Below, in pieces: positions 34,060 to 47,400 of a stretch of DNA of 64,000 bases. Source of the stretch: Cyclaneusma minus (lineage: Eukaryota; Ascomycota; Leotiomycetes; Marthamycetales; Marthamycetaceae); NCBI GenBank assembly GCA_037179335.1, contig JAKZHN010000037.1, forward strand, positions 1 to 64,000, read 5' to 3'. The position numbers were made by a program, and so were the translations under genes. Within the stretch, counting starts at the first letter, position 1; the number at the start of each line of letters is the position of its first letter. Below the pieces are notes generated by a model. That model was not told the DNA's origin. It was given only the letters and a program-made list of their open reading frames with translations, and did no database searches.

Positions 34060-35022
34060 TCTGTGCTTCCTAGCTGGCGACCAGCTCCTATCCCCAACTT
34101 TGTGGCCTTATCGGTCGTGTGCGATTGTCGCTGTCGTCGCTCGACCGCTCGGTCGTGATGATGGCGATTCGCTCTCTACGCTTCGGCTGCACGGTTGTGG
34201 GGTCAGAAGCTTGAAGTCATGGCAAAAAGACAGCGACAACTTGAGCAGCCTGGGTTTTCACGATGTTTCAATGGACGGCAGATGAGAGAATAGACGTTAA
34301 GATGAGGAGAGTAACGTTTGTGACTGATTCAGAAGCAATCTGATCCGATCGCCGCTTTCAAATTCGATAGTAGCGGGTGGCTGAGCCGAGGCTAGAATTG
34401 CCTGCGCCCGGTCTGAGCGCTACACGTGCCGGTACGAAAGATACGCAGCGCACATGGGTAGGCGTGTGTAACCTAGATCACGTGATATATCACCCACTCG
34501 GTCAACGTCTCGTGATCAACCCTCGTGACCGAGTACGAAATACTTGCGACCAAACCCCCACGCATTTCAATTTGATTTAGCCGAAGTCCAGCTAGCCTCC
34601 AAAAAAAGCTTTTCAGTTCCCCGCCAAGCCTGATTATATCACCTGCAGCCACCACGAATGGCGCAATCCAATAAGCTAAGCTACTAATCCTCCCCGTTTT
34701 ATGACATCCTCCCCAAAACCGGGTATCATCTCGTCAACTTTCAATTTAACCTCGCCATCCCAACATGCCCTCGTGGACCGAGATTGACAGACACTCATTC
34801 TGCTCCTGGACCCATCTCCGCAGAATGGTTCCGTTGCTGCGCAGCTGCTGCGCACGTATATTGATCGACCTTGCATATAACCTCGGCAACATAAATCCAT
34901 TCTGCGCCCCTGACCCGCCTTTCTGCTGGCACCCTTCCACAATCATCCCACCACTCGTCTTTCAAGATTTTCGGTTGATATCCGTTCACCACACCACTAC
35001 TCACGAACACCCGCCAAAGTCA
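34060..35022. other. Intergenic region
   Basis: It contains the PEX13 promoter and the 3' end of the downstream membrane-protein gene. A plus-strand frame at 34765-35121 is probably accidental, since it runs on into that gene's last exon. Nothing else is supported. Confidence 0.4.
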
Positions 35023-36432
35023 TCACGTCGGATGCTGCGCTTCGATAGGAATTGTTTCTCCCGTCCTCCGCGTCTCCAAAGCCTCGGCTTGCTTCTTCTC
35101 ATCTGTCGCTGTGTCTTGTGATTCCTCGTCACTTTGCGTCGTTCTCGCGCGTTCCATTGGCGACGCTTCTGAAGCCGGCGCACCGCCATGGATGAAATGG
35201 CCGTGGAATACTACTGGGATGGCTGGCATGCTCACAACCAATATACCCGCTGCGATTTCAAACATCCTGTTCATTCAACGACGAGTTAGCATATCGTCAC
35301 ATTGTGGGATAAAGAAGTGACAAAGTGACACCAGAAGGCCCGAAAATACGTACGTCCCACACAGAATCGGCACAATCGTCCACGTATTGTCGGCATCCTC
35401 ATACTGTTTAACCCTGAGCGCCAACCCTGCAACCGCTGCCACACACCCACTAAGCACCAATTAGCAATCCATCACATCCACGAATACATGCACCTCCAAG
35501 GAGTAGAGTATAGCACACTCACGCAGCCCCAACAACAAACATGCCCACCACCCCCTGCCTCCTCCTCAGTGGCATCTCCCACCTCCTCACCTCACCAACC
35601 GGCAGCACCAACAAATAAAAATCACTAAGCACTCCCACAACCCCCAGCGTAATACTAAACCCCCTCTGCGTATTCCTACAATGTCCCGAAGCGATGGTGA
35701 GAAGATAGGTTAGCGGATTAAAATCAGACAGGCCGTCTTTTCCAGAACAGGTTACGGCGGTGGTGATCATGGCCGCGATGTAAAACATGCCGGTGGTGAT
35801 GAGGCCGAGGAAGGAGAGCATGCGGATGGACCGGGAAGAGGGGAAATGGTGCAGGTACATGATGAAGATGGGGACTTTGATGGACCAGATTATGGGGCCG
35901 TAGCCGGCGGAGAGGATTAGGGAGGGGGTGGAGGAGGATTTGGTTACGGATGCTAGGTTGGTGTCCCATTGGTGTTTGCCGTAGAGACCCATGGAAACAC
36001 CTTCAAGATTCGTATCAGCTAACCGCTCTCAACACTCGGGAAGGAAGTAAAAACTGACTAGCGATTGAGGCACAGATGTACAAAAGCCCTGCTAACTTCG
36101 AATAGTACAAAGTATCAGCACTCCAGCTCGTCCAGAAAGTTCAGCGAAAACCTACGAAGCCAACGGTAAACAGCGCTATAGTATGTTAGCAAAAACTATT
36201 CTTGAAAATGCGAGGCTGAGATCTTACCACTATCCCATATCCTGTAATACCTCGTAGTATGATTCGCATAAATCCTCACTCCGGCAAAAAACAAAATCAA
36301 CGGTAGCAAAACCCCCGCAATGCCATATACCGAATTCTGTCGATCGGGCGGATCGACAAAATTCGACGTTTGGCCTGCTGGAGGTGCTGTGAGTGGGAAT
36401 GTGTACCAGCTGGAAGGAATAGGGTCTGCCAT
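35023..36432 (-). CDS. Fungal rhodopsin-fold integral membrane protein, six exons
   Basis: Exons 36432-36228, 36175-36156, 36095-36059, 36000-35523, 35449-35354 and 35266-35023 join in phase to 359 residues. All five introns (52-87 bp) have GT donors, CTAAC/CTGAT-like branch points and AG acceptors. The hydrophobic segments fit a seven-helix protein of the large fungal rhodopsin-domain family (integral membrane proteins related to Pth11-type receptors): SVYGIAGVLLPLILFFAGV, FLAGLLYICASIA, a GLYGKHQWD loop, then IIWSIKVPIFIMYLHHF, MLSFLGLITTGMFYIAAM, SITLGVVGVLSDFYLLVLPV, VVGMFVVGAAGCVAAVAGLA and AAGILVVSMPAIPVVF. The C-terminal tail is polar and charged. Family members are candidate receptors in the plasma membrane; no ligand can be named. 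The 20-bp and 37-bp exons make this gene easy to mis-annotate. Confidence 0.82.
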
Positions 36433-38200
36433 GGTTCAAAAGCGTACAAGAAGATCCGGGGTAGCAAGAGAAGTGAAGACAGAATTCGAAGTCAACAGAA
36501 CACCCACTGGCTGAAGTCTTGATAGCACCGATGAAAAATATGGATGCTGGTGACACCTAGCTTCTCTTATGAAAAACAGAGCAAATTTCAGAACCTCGGC
36601 ATTGCCTTCCATGACGATCCCTAGGCCTCGAATGATACCATGCTATGTGTCGATCTCCAAGCGATAAAGTGTGGCTGCACGACAGCAGCACGTACATCGG
36701 GATATCTTCCGTGTTTGTCAGGTCATCCATGCGAGCCATGGTACCATCTAGGTGGGCGTCCCGCTCTGCAGCTTCGGAGGTACGTCCTCGATTTCACGAC
36801 CCCACCACATCGAGCTTGTCTCCACCACATCTTTGGAAGCCGAAACTTGCATCGCCGTTGGGGAAGGTCGAAGATGTTTTGGAAAGCGTCAGCAACTTTG
36901 CAACGACCGTGCCGAACTATTTTTGGTAGCAAATGTGAAACATGAAACACCAGATGTTGAGGAATTGGGAGGTGTGATGTGGAAGTGGTGCTTTTTTCTT
37001 AGCTTACGGGAATTGTGTGCTGAGCCAAGGAAAATGCATGGAAGGAAATGTGCGTATTTGGGGAGGAACTGGTGATTTTCTCACGCAGACATGAATGCCA
37101 AAAGCGATGTTGACCTACCGCTTGCCTGTTCAAGTCCGCAGTCAAAGAAAACCTGGGGAACGACTGAGGAATCTTGCGATTGCTGATTAGGATCGTGGAT
37201 CCGCTATGTCTTGCAGAAGGCCAGGATTTGTCTTCTCCACTTCCCGTTCTGCTGATCCCTCGAATGCACATCTTTGCTACGGCCAGGGGCTCACTGTGGA
37301 GACTCCGGGAAAATCGCACCATCTGGCGAACTCTGAGGTCTAGAGCGAGGAAAGATGAATCGAGGCCCTTGTATCGGCTGCCTCATGCAGGGACGCTGGA
37401 AATTACAGCAAAACGTGAAGGTAAAGAAAGGATGACAACAGACTGTTTCTCCGACGGTAGGTCAAGTTGCGAGTAGCAGCGATGCTTACATGACAGTAGT
37501 GGATATTTTTCTTCCACTTCCCTGTTTACTGCTTCACGTCGCTCAGATGCCATTTTGGAAAGTTAATCATGTCTTGATTCAGTCGCTTCTGAAACTGGCC
37601 TCAAGCTTCCGCTTGGAACTGGCAAATCGATATTGAAGCAATTTTCGAAGAATCATGGTGAACTAAGTTCAATATCAGAGGGTCTTTTATACCTGCTGAA
37701 GTCTCTTGGTCATTCCACTAGCGCCCTTGCTGAGTAATCCTAGCTTAGATCTATAAAGGGATGCTGACCTTCTGGTTCTGAGGACTAACCTTCCACATCC
37801 TCGCAAGAACTGCCACACGACGAGAGCTCGCCAAATTCAGTGCCAAGATTCTCTTAGATACCGCAGGAGCTACCTACAAGTTGTAGCATATTCTTCCTTC
37901 GCTTTCCCTTTTCTCCAGCGAATGATCACGTTCGTAAGACGGCAAGAGGCGTACCTCGAGAGCAGCACATGGCTTCGACAGTAGCTTAGGTGGTACTGAT
38001 CATTGTTGCACATTCTCGCTCGCTTCGTTCCAGGGAATCGAAAAAATTTCAAACGATCTTCAATGCTTGGATTGAGATTCTGCGATTATCGTGCGGTAGG
38101 ATCTCATCCAACACATGTCGCTCTCCTAGCGGTGCTTCCGTTCTCGAATCATGAAGAGGCCACAACCACAGGACTTTAAATAGGAAACCTGGTGCCACAG
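36433..38200. other. Start of the 23-kb gene-poor region
   Basis: No protein gene is supported. A TATA-like CTATAAAGGG at about 37750, GCAGCGATGCTTACATGACAGT at about 37470 and similar fragments suggest very decayed units of the array described for 38.2-41.1 kb, but they are too diverged to be certain. Confidence 0.4.
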
Positions 38201-41130
38201 CTTGCTCGCCACCTTAGCCCTCCCCTGTTGTTAGCTGCAGCCCAAGTGCTGGAATCACGTGTCCTGCTAGAAGCTTCGATTTCCATTGTTTGCTTGAATC
38301 ATAAGTTGATTGTCAGGTATAAATACTGCTACAAGTCCCCCCCTAGATTTCTCCTCAGAGAATCCTTGCTTACATCGAGGAAATATGGTCCAGTCTGGAA
38401 CACAGAACGCAAGCGAACTCCGAGTCTCAAATCCCGACCCAGGTTCTAAGATGCAGCAAATCCCATAGAACCAGAATGATTCCGAAATTTGCACAGTGAC
38501 AGTACATCGACACGATAGTAGCGGAGTTTAGCGACAGCAAATGGACGTGATAGGTGGCAGTAAAATATCGAAAAAAAGTGGCAGATCTCGCTCGAAAGCT
38601 GCTCATCCATTGACTCAAGGAGCCTGATGCCTTGACTTATGATGGCTAGGTTAGTAAGTAATAATTCCATGATATAACCCCACGATAATTTCACGATAAT
38701 TCCCCGTGGCATCCCGCCTTTTGTGTGTGCATTGAGCAGCATCAACCGTGGTTCATCGTTGTGAACCATGGTTGAGCTGTGAACACCGCACTTGCTGCAC
38801 ACATACACATAACTAGTTCAAGGAAATTACACATAACGTCCTAATGATGAAGAGCAAATGTCAAAAAATATGGGCTGTGCCGGATTCGAACCGGCGTCCT
38901 CCTTGCTGTGAAATGCAGTGACTACGAATCATCATATGACTCCTACCACAGCTAGGTGCGCTACCATTGTGCCAACAGTCCTTTTTGTGTTGTATGATGC
39001 TCTGTCACTTATTCTGATTCATATAGAGACAGTGTTGCAGCATTTGCTCTTGCACGTCTTTCTTGGCAGAAAGCGAACTTTTGCTCCCATGCCCTGCAAG
39101 TTATTACTGAACCGGTAATACGGATTGCAACTTTGAGAGAATATTGTAGGAGGCATGCACCCTTATATAGGTGTGCAGACGTCCCAAAGTCTTTGTCAGC
39201 GCCAATGCTTAGCGCAACCAGCTATAAATTGAGGTCCTCAGCTTTGGCTGGATCTTTCCCAAATCGGAGGGGCTCTGGAGATCAGACGCATCTAGTTTCT
39301 GTGGCTGTCAAGGCAAGAGAGATATCCCAAGGAGATAATCTTGTTCATCTTCTGGTGTTGTTCATCTTTTTCGTGCGGGTACTTGACCAAAACAGAGAAT
39401 CAAGACTTCGTCGCGAAGCTCGAATCCCGAACAGTATTCACAAAATCGATCGGCGGTAGCCAGGGTCTGTGACGATGGAAATGTGATCGACAGTAGGCAT
39501 TGGTTCATTCGAGTGGAGATAGATTGTGTGAGACCGGGTGGTTCTCGATTGTGCCTTGCTTGGCCAGCCTGACTCTGGCGTCTTGATAGAGCAGCATACT
39601 GTGATCACCTCTGTGCTGTATTCAATCGAGGGATGAGCGGACTTTAGTTGTGGTCTGAGTAGTGGCTTGGATGATGCCGTCCCTTTATGTACCCCTAGAA
39701 GACAAAGCAGGCTTCACTTGCGCCCGTTTTCAAAATTTAGAGGTCACGCTACCTGCTAGTACAGAAATTACAAGAGCACGTGCTCGGCTAATCACATAGC
39801 TGGTAGATTACCAAGCCTACCCTGTGACGCAGCAATATGCAGCACTAGCCTTGCACTAGGCTAGCCCTTTCACTGCTATAAAAGCAGTCCTGAGCTCAAT
39901 CTCCTAAAGCAAGCTCCCACACATGTGCACCATCTCACATGTTTGACCACAGTTTCGGGGGTACAAACTTGTTGCTCTGTAAATATCTGTCATAAAGGCT
40001 GCGAATTGATTGAAGTTAAGCTTGGAAAGACAGGCGCCAAGTGAGTGAGCACCCAGAGTTCAAGTTCTGTCAATGGCAAAGACCATGACAGCCGTAATCT
40101 GTGGAGGTGGTAGCGTTCTGGTAGCGACAGATGTTGATACGTGCGACAGCAGGAGAGTGAGCCAACGGCAGCTCAAATATGAGAGGTGTCTCTAACAATC
40201 CATCGCGCCAGAACCCAAACCTTTGTGGCCCGGTAGAGAAATCCAAGACTTTTCGAGGTACTTAGAGCAGCCTCTAGATGTATCAACACAACTACGCCGC
40301 AAGTAAGCTCTCCACAGCATGATCGTTCACAACTTTGGCTTGGAAGCTTGGAAAACGAAATTCAAGTGACGTGCGCTTATTTATAGTTGATATTCAGACT
40401 ATCAAGCAACCTTAACGTGACTTGAGAGCCTACCTAGCTCGCTTCCGCTAAGTGAAGGACTCGACTCAGTTTCGGGATTTGCCGATTACTAATCGAAAAG
40501 ATGCTCAAGCTGGAGCTAACAAGTATAAATAGCCTTAGAGGGTTCCAGATCCTAACTCTTCAAGCTGCATATACGCGACCATGGCACCACATCCGACATT
40601 CAGTCCAGCTGGACGCGCAATCAAGATGCTTCCGAATCTGTGTTCAAAAAAGATAGGTAAGGTGGGCACAGGTTGTGTACACTTACTGGCAGAAGGATTG
40701 ATACTGAAGAGACAATGACAACAGGCCGAGTGGACTTCGGGACGACAGCAGAAAATGGCAACAGCAGTGACAGGTTTCGACGATGACAGGGAAACTTCCA
40801 GAGCCCAGAGTTACGCATTTAGAAGCGGTCACCGCCAATACTTCAAAGACTTGGACCATATGAGAGGTATATATATCTTCCAAGTTCTCCTGACTTTCTT
40901 ACCTTAAGCTTCACAATCCCTTGTTGTCCCTTCCAGAAAGTCTAAGCTTTCCGCAGTCCCAACGAAGCGAGAAGGACAGCCGAGAAAACACTGCATACTC
41001 TGTTTCTTCTTCAAGTTTGAAAGGGAGTGCCAACTTTCCCGATAAAAGAATTAAGATTGTAAGATACGGCTCAAGCTGGTTCGGAATCATGGTTAGGATG
41101 GTGGTGGTAAGAATCGACAGCAGCACTACA
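38200..41130 (+). repeat. Left part of promoter-like tandem array
   Basis: Diverged units of the array continued at 50.66-59.5 kb. TATA-type blocks start at 38318 (GGTATAAATACTGC), 39877 (GCTATAAAAGCAG), 40524 (GTATAAATAGCC) and 40868 (GAGGTATATATATCTTCC, followed by CAAGTTCTCCTGACTTTCTT). A weaker one lies at 39223 (GCTATAAATT). The spacing from 40524 to 40868 is 344 bp. The GACGACAGCAG-type element recurs at about 38535, 40140, 40740 and 41116. The last unit is cut by the AT-rich block about 260 bp after its TATA. Confidence 0.65.
38871..38981 (-). tRNA. Intron-containing tRNA, probably His (GTG)
   Basis: Read on the minus strand the sequence folds as a tRNA: acceptor GGACTGT/ACAGCCC, D arm GCAC..AATGGTAG..GCGC, anticodon stem CCTAG/CAAGG, T arm GCCGG-TTCGAAT-CCGGC, discriminator A. 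The loop reads CTGTGG, giving anticodon GTG, with an intron of about 39 nt after position 37. Three stem positions are mismatched (A3-C70, A12-C23, A30-A40); the first two would be repaired by one G each, so this may be a decaying or pseudo-tRNA. A run of six T lies three bases beyond the 3' end as a Pol III terminator. It sits among the left units of the promoter-like array. Confidence 0.65.
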
Positions 41131-41640
41131 AAATAATTAAATAAATTGGCTATTATTAGCTAAATTTGTTTTTAATAATTAAATATTTAAAATTATTAAA
41201 ATAATATTATTTTTTGCCAATTATAAATTTTATTTATGAATAAATATAAAGCCGTTTTAATTTTGCCTTTTAAATACAATTGCTATTTAAAAATAATTTT
41301 TTTATAAAGCCAATATTATTATAAATTAAATAAAGCAAATTTTTATTTAATTTAAAATGCTGGCTTAATAATTAATTAACCGCTATAAATAAAATATTAA
41401 TATTTATTATTTTAAGACCCTAATTTTTAAAATAAGCTAATATATTTATATTGATATTAAAAATATAAAAATTAATTGCGTTATAAAAAAGGGAAATAAT
41501 AAATAGGCTAAATTATAAAAAATATATAAAAAAGCTTGCTTTTTTAATTTCTTTGATAGTATAAATTGTTTTTTAATATTTTATATATATTTTCTTCAAG
41601 CCAAAATTAAAAATAAAGGGATTTTTAAGCCAGAAGAAAT

Positions 41641-42030
41641 TTAATAAACGAAAGAAAGAATTATAAAAAGAATTATAAAAAGAATTTAAAAAAGAATTTA
41701 AAAAAGAATTTAAAAAGAATTTAAAAAGAATTTAAAAAGAATTTAAAAAGAATTTAAAAAGAATTTAAAAAGAATTTAAAAAGAATTTAAAAAGAATATA
41801 AAAAGAATATAAAAAGAATATAAAAAGAATATAAAAAGAATATAAAAAGAATATAAAAAGAATATAAAAAAAATATAAAAAAATATTAAAAAAATATTAA
41901 AAAAATATTAAAAAAATATTAAAAAAATATTAAAAAAATATTAAAAAAATATTAAAAAAATATTAAAAAAATATTAAAAAAATATTAAAAAAATATTAAA
42001 AAAATATTAAAAAAATATAAAAAAATATAA
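41641..42030. repeat. AT minisatellite with drifting unit
   Basis: Tandem copies change stepwise from AAAAAGAATTTA through AAAAAGAATATA (12-bp units) to AAAAAATATT (10-bp units). Neighbouring units are identical within each section, as expected from repeated local slippage. Confidence 0.88.
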
Positions 42031-43919
42031 ACAATTATTAAAAAATAGAAATTTAATAGCGTTTTAAATATTTATAATTAAAATATTTATTTAAATTAGG
42101 GCGTAATATATTGTATTAAATAAATAAATTATAAATTAAGCTGGTAATTAAAAGCAGATTTTTATAGCTTTAAAACGTATTTATAAAAATAATACTAAAA
42201 TTATCCGGATAAATTAGAATTTTTAAGCTTTTTTATTGAATAAGCCTTGCAATATTATTATTCTTTTTGGCCTTTTATTTAAAGCTTTTGCTAAGGCTAA
42301 ATTCAATAGCTTTATAATTGCCAATATTTTTAAAATTATTAAATATAATTTTGCAATTTATAATAGTATGCAAATTTTTAATTATTGTATAATTTATAAA
42401 ATTAAAAATAAAGCCATTGAATTCCTATATAAAAAGTTTAAAATAATAGCTTAAAATTATAATAGTAATAATCAAAAATTAATTTTTATTTAAGCTTTGA
42501 TAATTTAAAAAATTATTTAATATTTCATATTTGCTTTTATCGTTTTCCTTTATTTATTACGTATTTTTATATTATTAAATAATATTATCCAAATTTATAT
42601 TTGAGCAAAACATAAATTTTATTATTAATCTTCCATTTAAATTTTTAAAACTTTAATTGATTTATTTTCTAAAAGCAATTTAATGCAAATTTTTAAATTA
42701 TTTTATAATATTGCAAAATTTAATATAATTATTTTTATGTATAATAATTGTCTTTTAATTAATGCTAAATTTAATATTAAATATTTTGCGATTATTAATA
42801 TATAAATTAATAATATTTTTATTTTAATTAATTAAAAATAAATTAATTTAAAAAAAATGAAATGAATTAAAATTGGATTGAAGGCCAAGCTTTATGTAAT
42901 ATTAAATGCTAATATTTTTTTAATTTTTAATAATAAAATTTCTATATTAAAAAAAAATATTATAATTTTAAAATAAAAAAAGCAAAGTAAAAAGCTAATA
43001 TTAATTGATTTTTTAAATTTTAATAAAAAAAGCCTATATATTAGCCAAAAAGCTTTAATTGTGTATATTGCTAGTATTTGCCAATTCCAAATTGCTTGCA
43101 AGATTAATATAGCTGCCTAAATCCAGGATTGTATTAATAATAATTTTAAAATTCTAAATAAAATTATTAAATAATATAGAAATAATTTAAATCAAAATTT
43201 AATTATACTTATGCTAAATTTGTTTTATTTAAAATTATTTATTTTTATTAATAATTTATTTGCTAATAATAAAAATCTTTTTTCCCAATTTGGTTATATT
43301 TTTATATTGGCAAATAAGGATATAAATTTTGCCGGTAATTTTAAATCATAAAGCAATTTCTTTTATTGGAATCTTATTAAAAGCAAGCGTATTATCCAAA
43401 GCGCTTTGGCTAGCGAAATTTTAGCTATAATTTAAAATATTAATATAAATTATATTTCTAGCCAAATTTTAAAAATAATTATTTTAAAATTTAATTTATT
43501 ATTAATAAAAATTATAATTGCTATTAATTTCTATTTTTTTATAATTGTTTTATAAAATTTACAATTGAGAGTTTTGCTTTATACCAAAGCCATAAGCGTA
43601 GAAAGCTGCAGAAAATTAAATAATTTTATAATAAAACTAATTTTGCAAATTTTATAATAAAAATATTTTTAATAGAGTATTGGAAAGATTTATTAATACC
43701 AATAAGCTTATTATTTGTATAAAAAAAATAAAAAGAATGGAAAAAGAATTTTTATAAAAAAGGAAATTAATTGATAATTTGATAAATTTCTATTTATTTA
43801 TTATTTTATTTTATATTATATAGCGGCTTTTAGAATTGCTTTTATAAAATTATTTATTTTCTATATATATAAATTTAAATTAAAAGGGCAGATTTGGAGC
43901 TATTTATTTACAAAAGCGA

Positions 43920-44135
43920 AGAGTTCCTAATATTTAATTATAGCGAATAAATAGCTAGTAGTAGTAGTAATGGCGTAAGCCGGTGCCTGCTTTAGGCAGC
44001 GGTTTACGCCAAGAATTAACGATATTTTTATTGTTTGCGGAGAGAGCTTTTCTCTCTCCTACACGCTTGAATACACCACTATTACCACCCCTAACTTTAG
44101 CTAGCCCTACGTTATCCCGTTGAATTAATATATTC
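43920..44135. other. Less-mutated relic island with hairpin
   Basis: Within the AT-rich block this stretch keeps normal base composition. It contains an 18-bp-stem imperfect hairpin (GGCGTAAGCCGGTGCCTG with TAGGCAGCGGTTTACGCC) and a palindrome-like GGAGAGAGCTTTTCTCTCTCC. It may be a remnant LTR or another mobile-element end; the family is not identified. Confidence 0.4.
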
Positions 44136-44240
44136 TTTTGATTAATTTTGTTATTAAATCCTTTTGCTATTATTTAATTTCTTTACTATTGATTTAAATA
44201 TAATTTGCTTTATTATATTTGCATTTAGCTTTATTATTAA

Positions 44241-44424
44241 AATGCCCTCTTGGTGATTCGAATTAATCCCCTGCCAAAATACCCTGGTTATATATAGGGG
44301 GTCACGCTATTTTTGCATGTATAAATAAATAAAAGACGCATAATTTTTTTAAATTATAAAATAGTCTTTTTTTAATATAATATATTTAACAAATTTAGCC
44401 TATGTTAAATTTAAATAAATTATA
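44241..44424. repeat. LTR-like direct repeat, left copy
   Basis: It begins AATGCCCTCTTGGTGATTCG and ends near CCTATGTTAAATTTAAATA. It aligns without any length change to 49111-49294 at a constant offset of 4870 bp; most differences are C/T or G/A. A TATATATAGGG and AAAAGACGCATAA resemble LTR promoter parts. The repeat pair probably bounds a degraded LTR retroelement of about 5 kb. The GATTCGAAT segment also resembles a tRNA B box, so a tRNA-derived element is an alternative. Confidence 0.55.
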
Positions 44425-47400
44425 ATTATTAATATACTTCAGCATAATTAAAAAAACAAATTTTTACAACGCCGTATTTTTAAAGCAAAATTTGCAATGC
44501 TATATTTTTAAATTTCCAGTAAAAGTTTTGCAGCGCTGTATTTTTAAAACCCTTAATTAATTTTTAATATAATACCGTATTTTTGCATTTCCATTTTTTA
44601 TTTTGCAATATTATATTTTTTAAAAATTTATTATTTATTAGTATAGCGCCGTATTTTTGCAAAGTTATTTATAAATTAATAATAATAATAATAAACTTTT
44701 ATTTTCTAAACCAATATATTTATTAATTTTAATTAGCCTTTTTTTCCATAAATTAAATATTATATTTATTATATTCTCTAATATACAAAATACTTATAAT
44801 TAAAAAAAGCTGCTTTTATTTTTATTTACGCTAATTATAATAAATAGTTTATTATAATAAAAATATTTTTAAAAGCAAGGGCATTTAATATATTATAATT
44901 ACCATTTTTGATTAATATGCTATAAATTCCAATTATATTTAAGCAAATAAAAAGCAAATTACATTAAATAAAAACTTAAAAGGGCAATATAAAGCAAATA
45001 TTGCCAAAGTTGTTTTATGAAATTTATATTTATTTTAATTAATTAAATAAAAAGGCTATTAATTTTAAAATTTATTATATAAATGCCTGGAATATTTTAA
45101 ATAAAACATATTTTATAATTTCTATTACTATTATAAATTTTTACTTTTGCCAAATTGCCAATTTTAAATAAGTTTTAAATTTTATTATTAAAAAATTCTA
45201 AATTAAATTCTATATTATTCGCTATTAAATTGTTTAATTAAATCCATTTTATATAATAATTTATATTAAAAACTTTGTTTTATATTATACTATTATGCTT
45301 TCTAGCAAAATATATTATATTTAAAAATATAATATTAAATAAATATAATTTAAATACTTTTTAAAAAGATTATTAAAAGAAGAAAAGCCTTTTTAGAATT
45401 TAGAAAAAAGCTGCTTATTTTACTATTTTATAAAAATTAAATAAAAAAGACAAATATAAAAAAAGCAATTTACTAAATTATAAAATAAGCTATAAAATAA
45501 GCGCTTTGCTAATATTTTTTATAAAGCTAAAATTAATAGCTATAAAAGTGGCAGAATCTTTTATAATTAAATTAAATGTTTTTTATATAATTAAAAGGGC
45601 TATAATAATACTAGAAAATATTTTATTTTTTTCTAAATTGAAACATAATGGATAATATTATAATAATTGGCTTAATAGAAAATTTAATTGAAACAAAAAA
45701 GGCCTATATAGCTAAAAGCAGTATTAAAATTGAAAAATTTGTTTTAAAATTTTTAAGAAAAAAACGGTATATATTATTTAAAATTTTATTGGCATTGCTA
45801 GTTAAATTTTCTATTTTATTTAAATTGCAGATTTTAATTTTATATTTTATATAATTAATTCTTTTTCACTTTTTAGAATTTTAAAGCTATATTAGCAAAA
45901 AGCTATTAAAATAAAAAAGGGAAAATTGTATTTAAATTAAATTAGCATTATATTAATAAAGGTTTAAAATAAAAAATGCTTATTTAAAAATATTTTATAT
46001 ATTTTATATTTAAAACTAAATTTGTTTTTAAGCAAAAAGATTTATTGAAAAGGGTTTTTAAATAAGTTTAATTAAAATAATATATATATTAAAAGCCACT
46101 ATATTTAAAATTTCATTTTTAAAGCATTTATACAATAGATTTTATATATTGTAAATTTTATAATTATAGCAGCCAAATTGGCATTAGCATTTAAGCAATT
46201 ATTTATTATTATTATTTATTATTTTGCTGCTTTTTTTAAGAAAATTAAAAAAATTAAAAACGCTTTAAATAACTTTTTTTATACTAATTTCTTTTTAAAA
46301 AAGGATTTTAATATAGTATATTAAATATACCAATTATTATAATATAAAATATACCAATTGCTATAATATAAAAAATGCTATTAATTATAATTTAAAAAGC
46401 GCTAAGTTTTAATATAATAAAAGCTATTTAATTTAAAATTAAAATTAAAATGGCTAAAAGAATTAAAGCTAAGGCAATTGAAAAGGCAAATTGAAAAAAA
46501 TAATAGCAAAGAGCCACTAAATAATGCTTTTTTGTATTTTATTAAAAGTGGGCTTACTTAGGCCTAGTTAAAATTAATATATTATTTTTTATTATTATTT
46601 TTAAAAAAAGGTTAAAATTTCTAATATTTCCTATTATTATAAAAATTGCAATATTGGCAAAATATAAAATTATATTTTCAAAAAAATTATAAATGATAAA
46701 ATAAAGTTTTATAAATTAATATGTTTTAATATAATTGGCGAATTTCCTTTTAATATTTATAAAAATAATTAATTATTAAAAAAAATTAATAGCCAAATAA
46801 GGAAAATTTGGGCCTTTACTATAAAATTAAAAATTAAAATACATTTTATTTTAATTATTTGGCGCAAAAAAAATTGGATATTGAAAAAAAAAAACAAATA
46901 ATAAAGGAAAAAGACTAGTAAAGAAAATTATTTATTGAATTTAAATTAATAATATAAAATTTGAAGAATTTATTTTTTATTCTTTTGGTAAAATAGGCTA
47001 ATTAAAAAATAATTTAAATTACAAAAGCAAATATCCGGAGTATATTATATAATGCTAAATTTCCAATTAAATTTTAATTTAAAATTGCTATAATTAAAAT
47101 TTATTACAAAAAGAAAATTAATATTGGTCCAAAAATTAATGGCAAAATAATTAATTTAAAAACAAACCTAAATTGGAAAGCTTTTTAAATGTAAAAATAT
47201 TAAAATTTAAAAGTACAGAATTTAATTTTATATTAATAAAAAAAACTCTTTAAGAAAGACCGCAAAAACAAGCTTTTATTTATTAAAAAAACGATATAGG
47301 ATATAATTTAGACACCATTAAGCAATATAAGCTGTACTGTCCGGATTTAAAATAAATGGCTATAAAATTTATTATTAAATAAAATAAAATCTTTTTTGGC

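Noticed and set aside
42236..45854. Short frames in the AT-rich block rich in Ile, Lys, Asn and Phe
   Set aside because: Composition is what AT-rich non-coding DNA gives; no motif is present.
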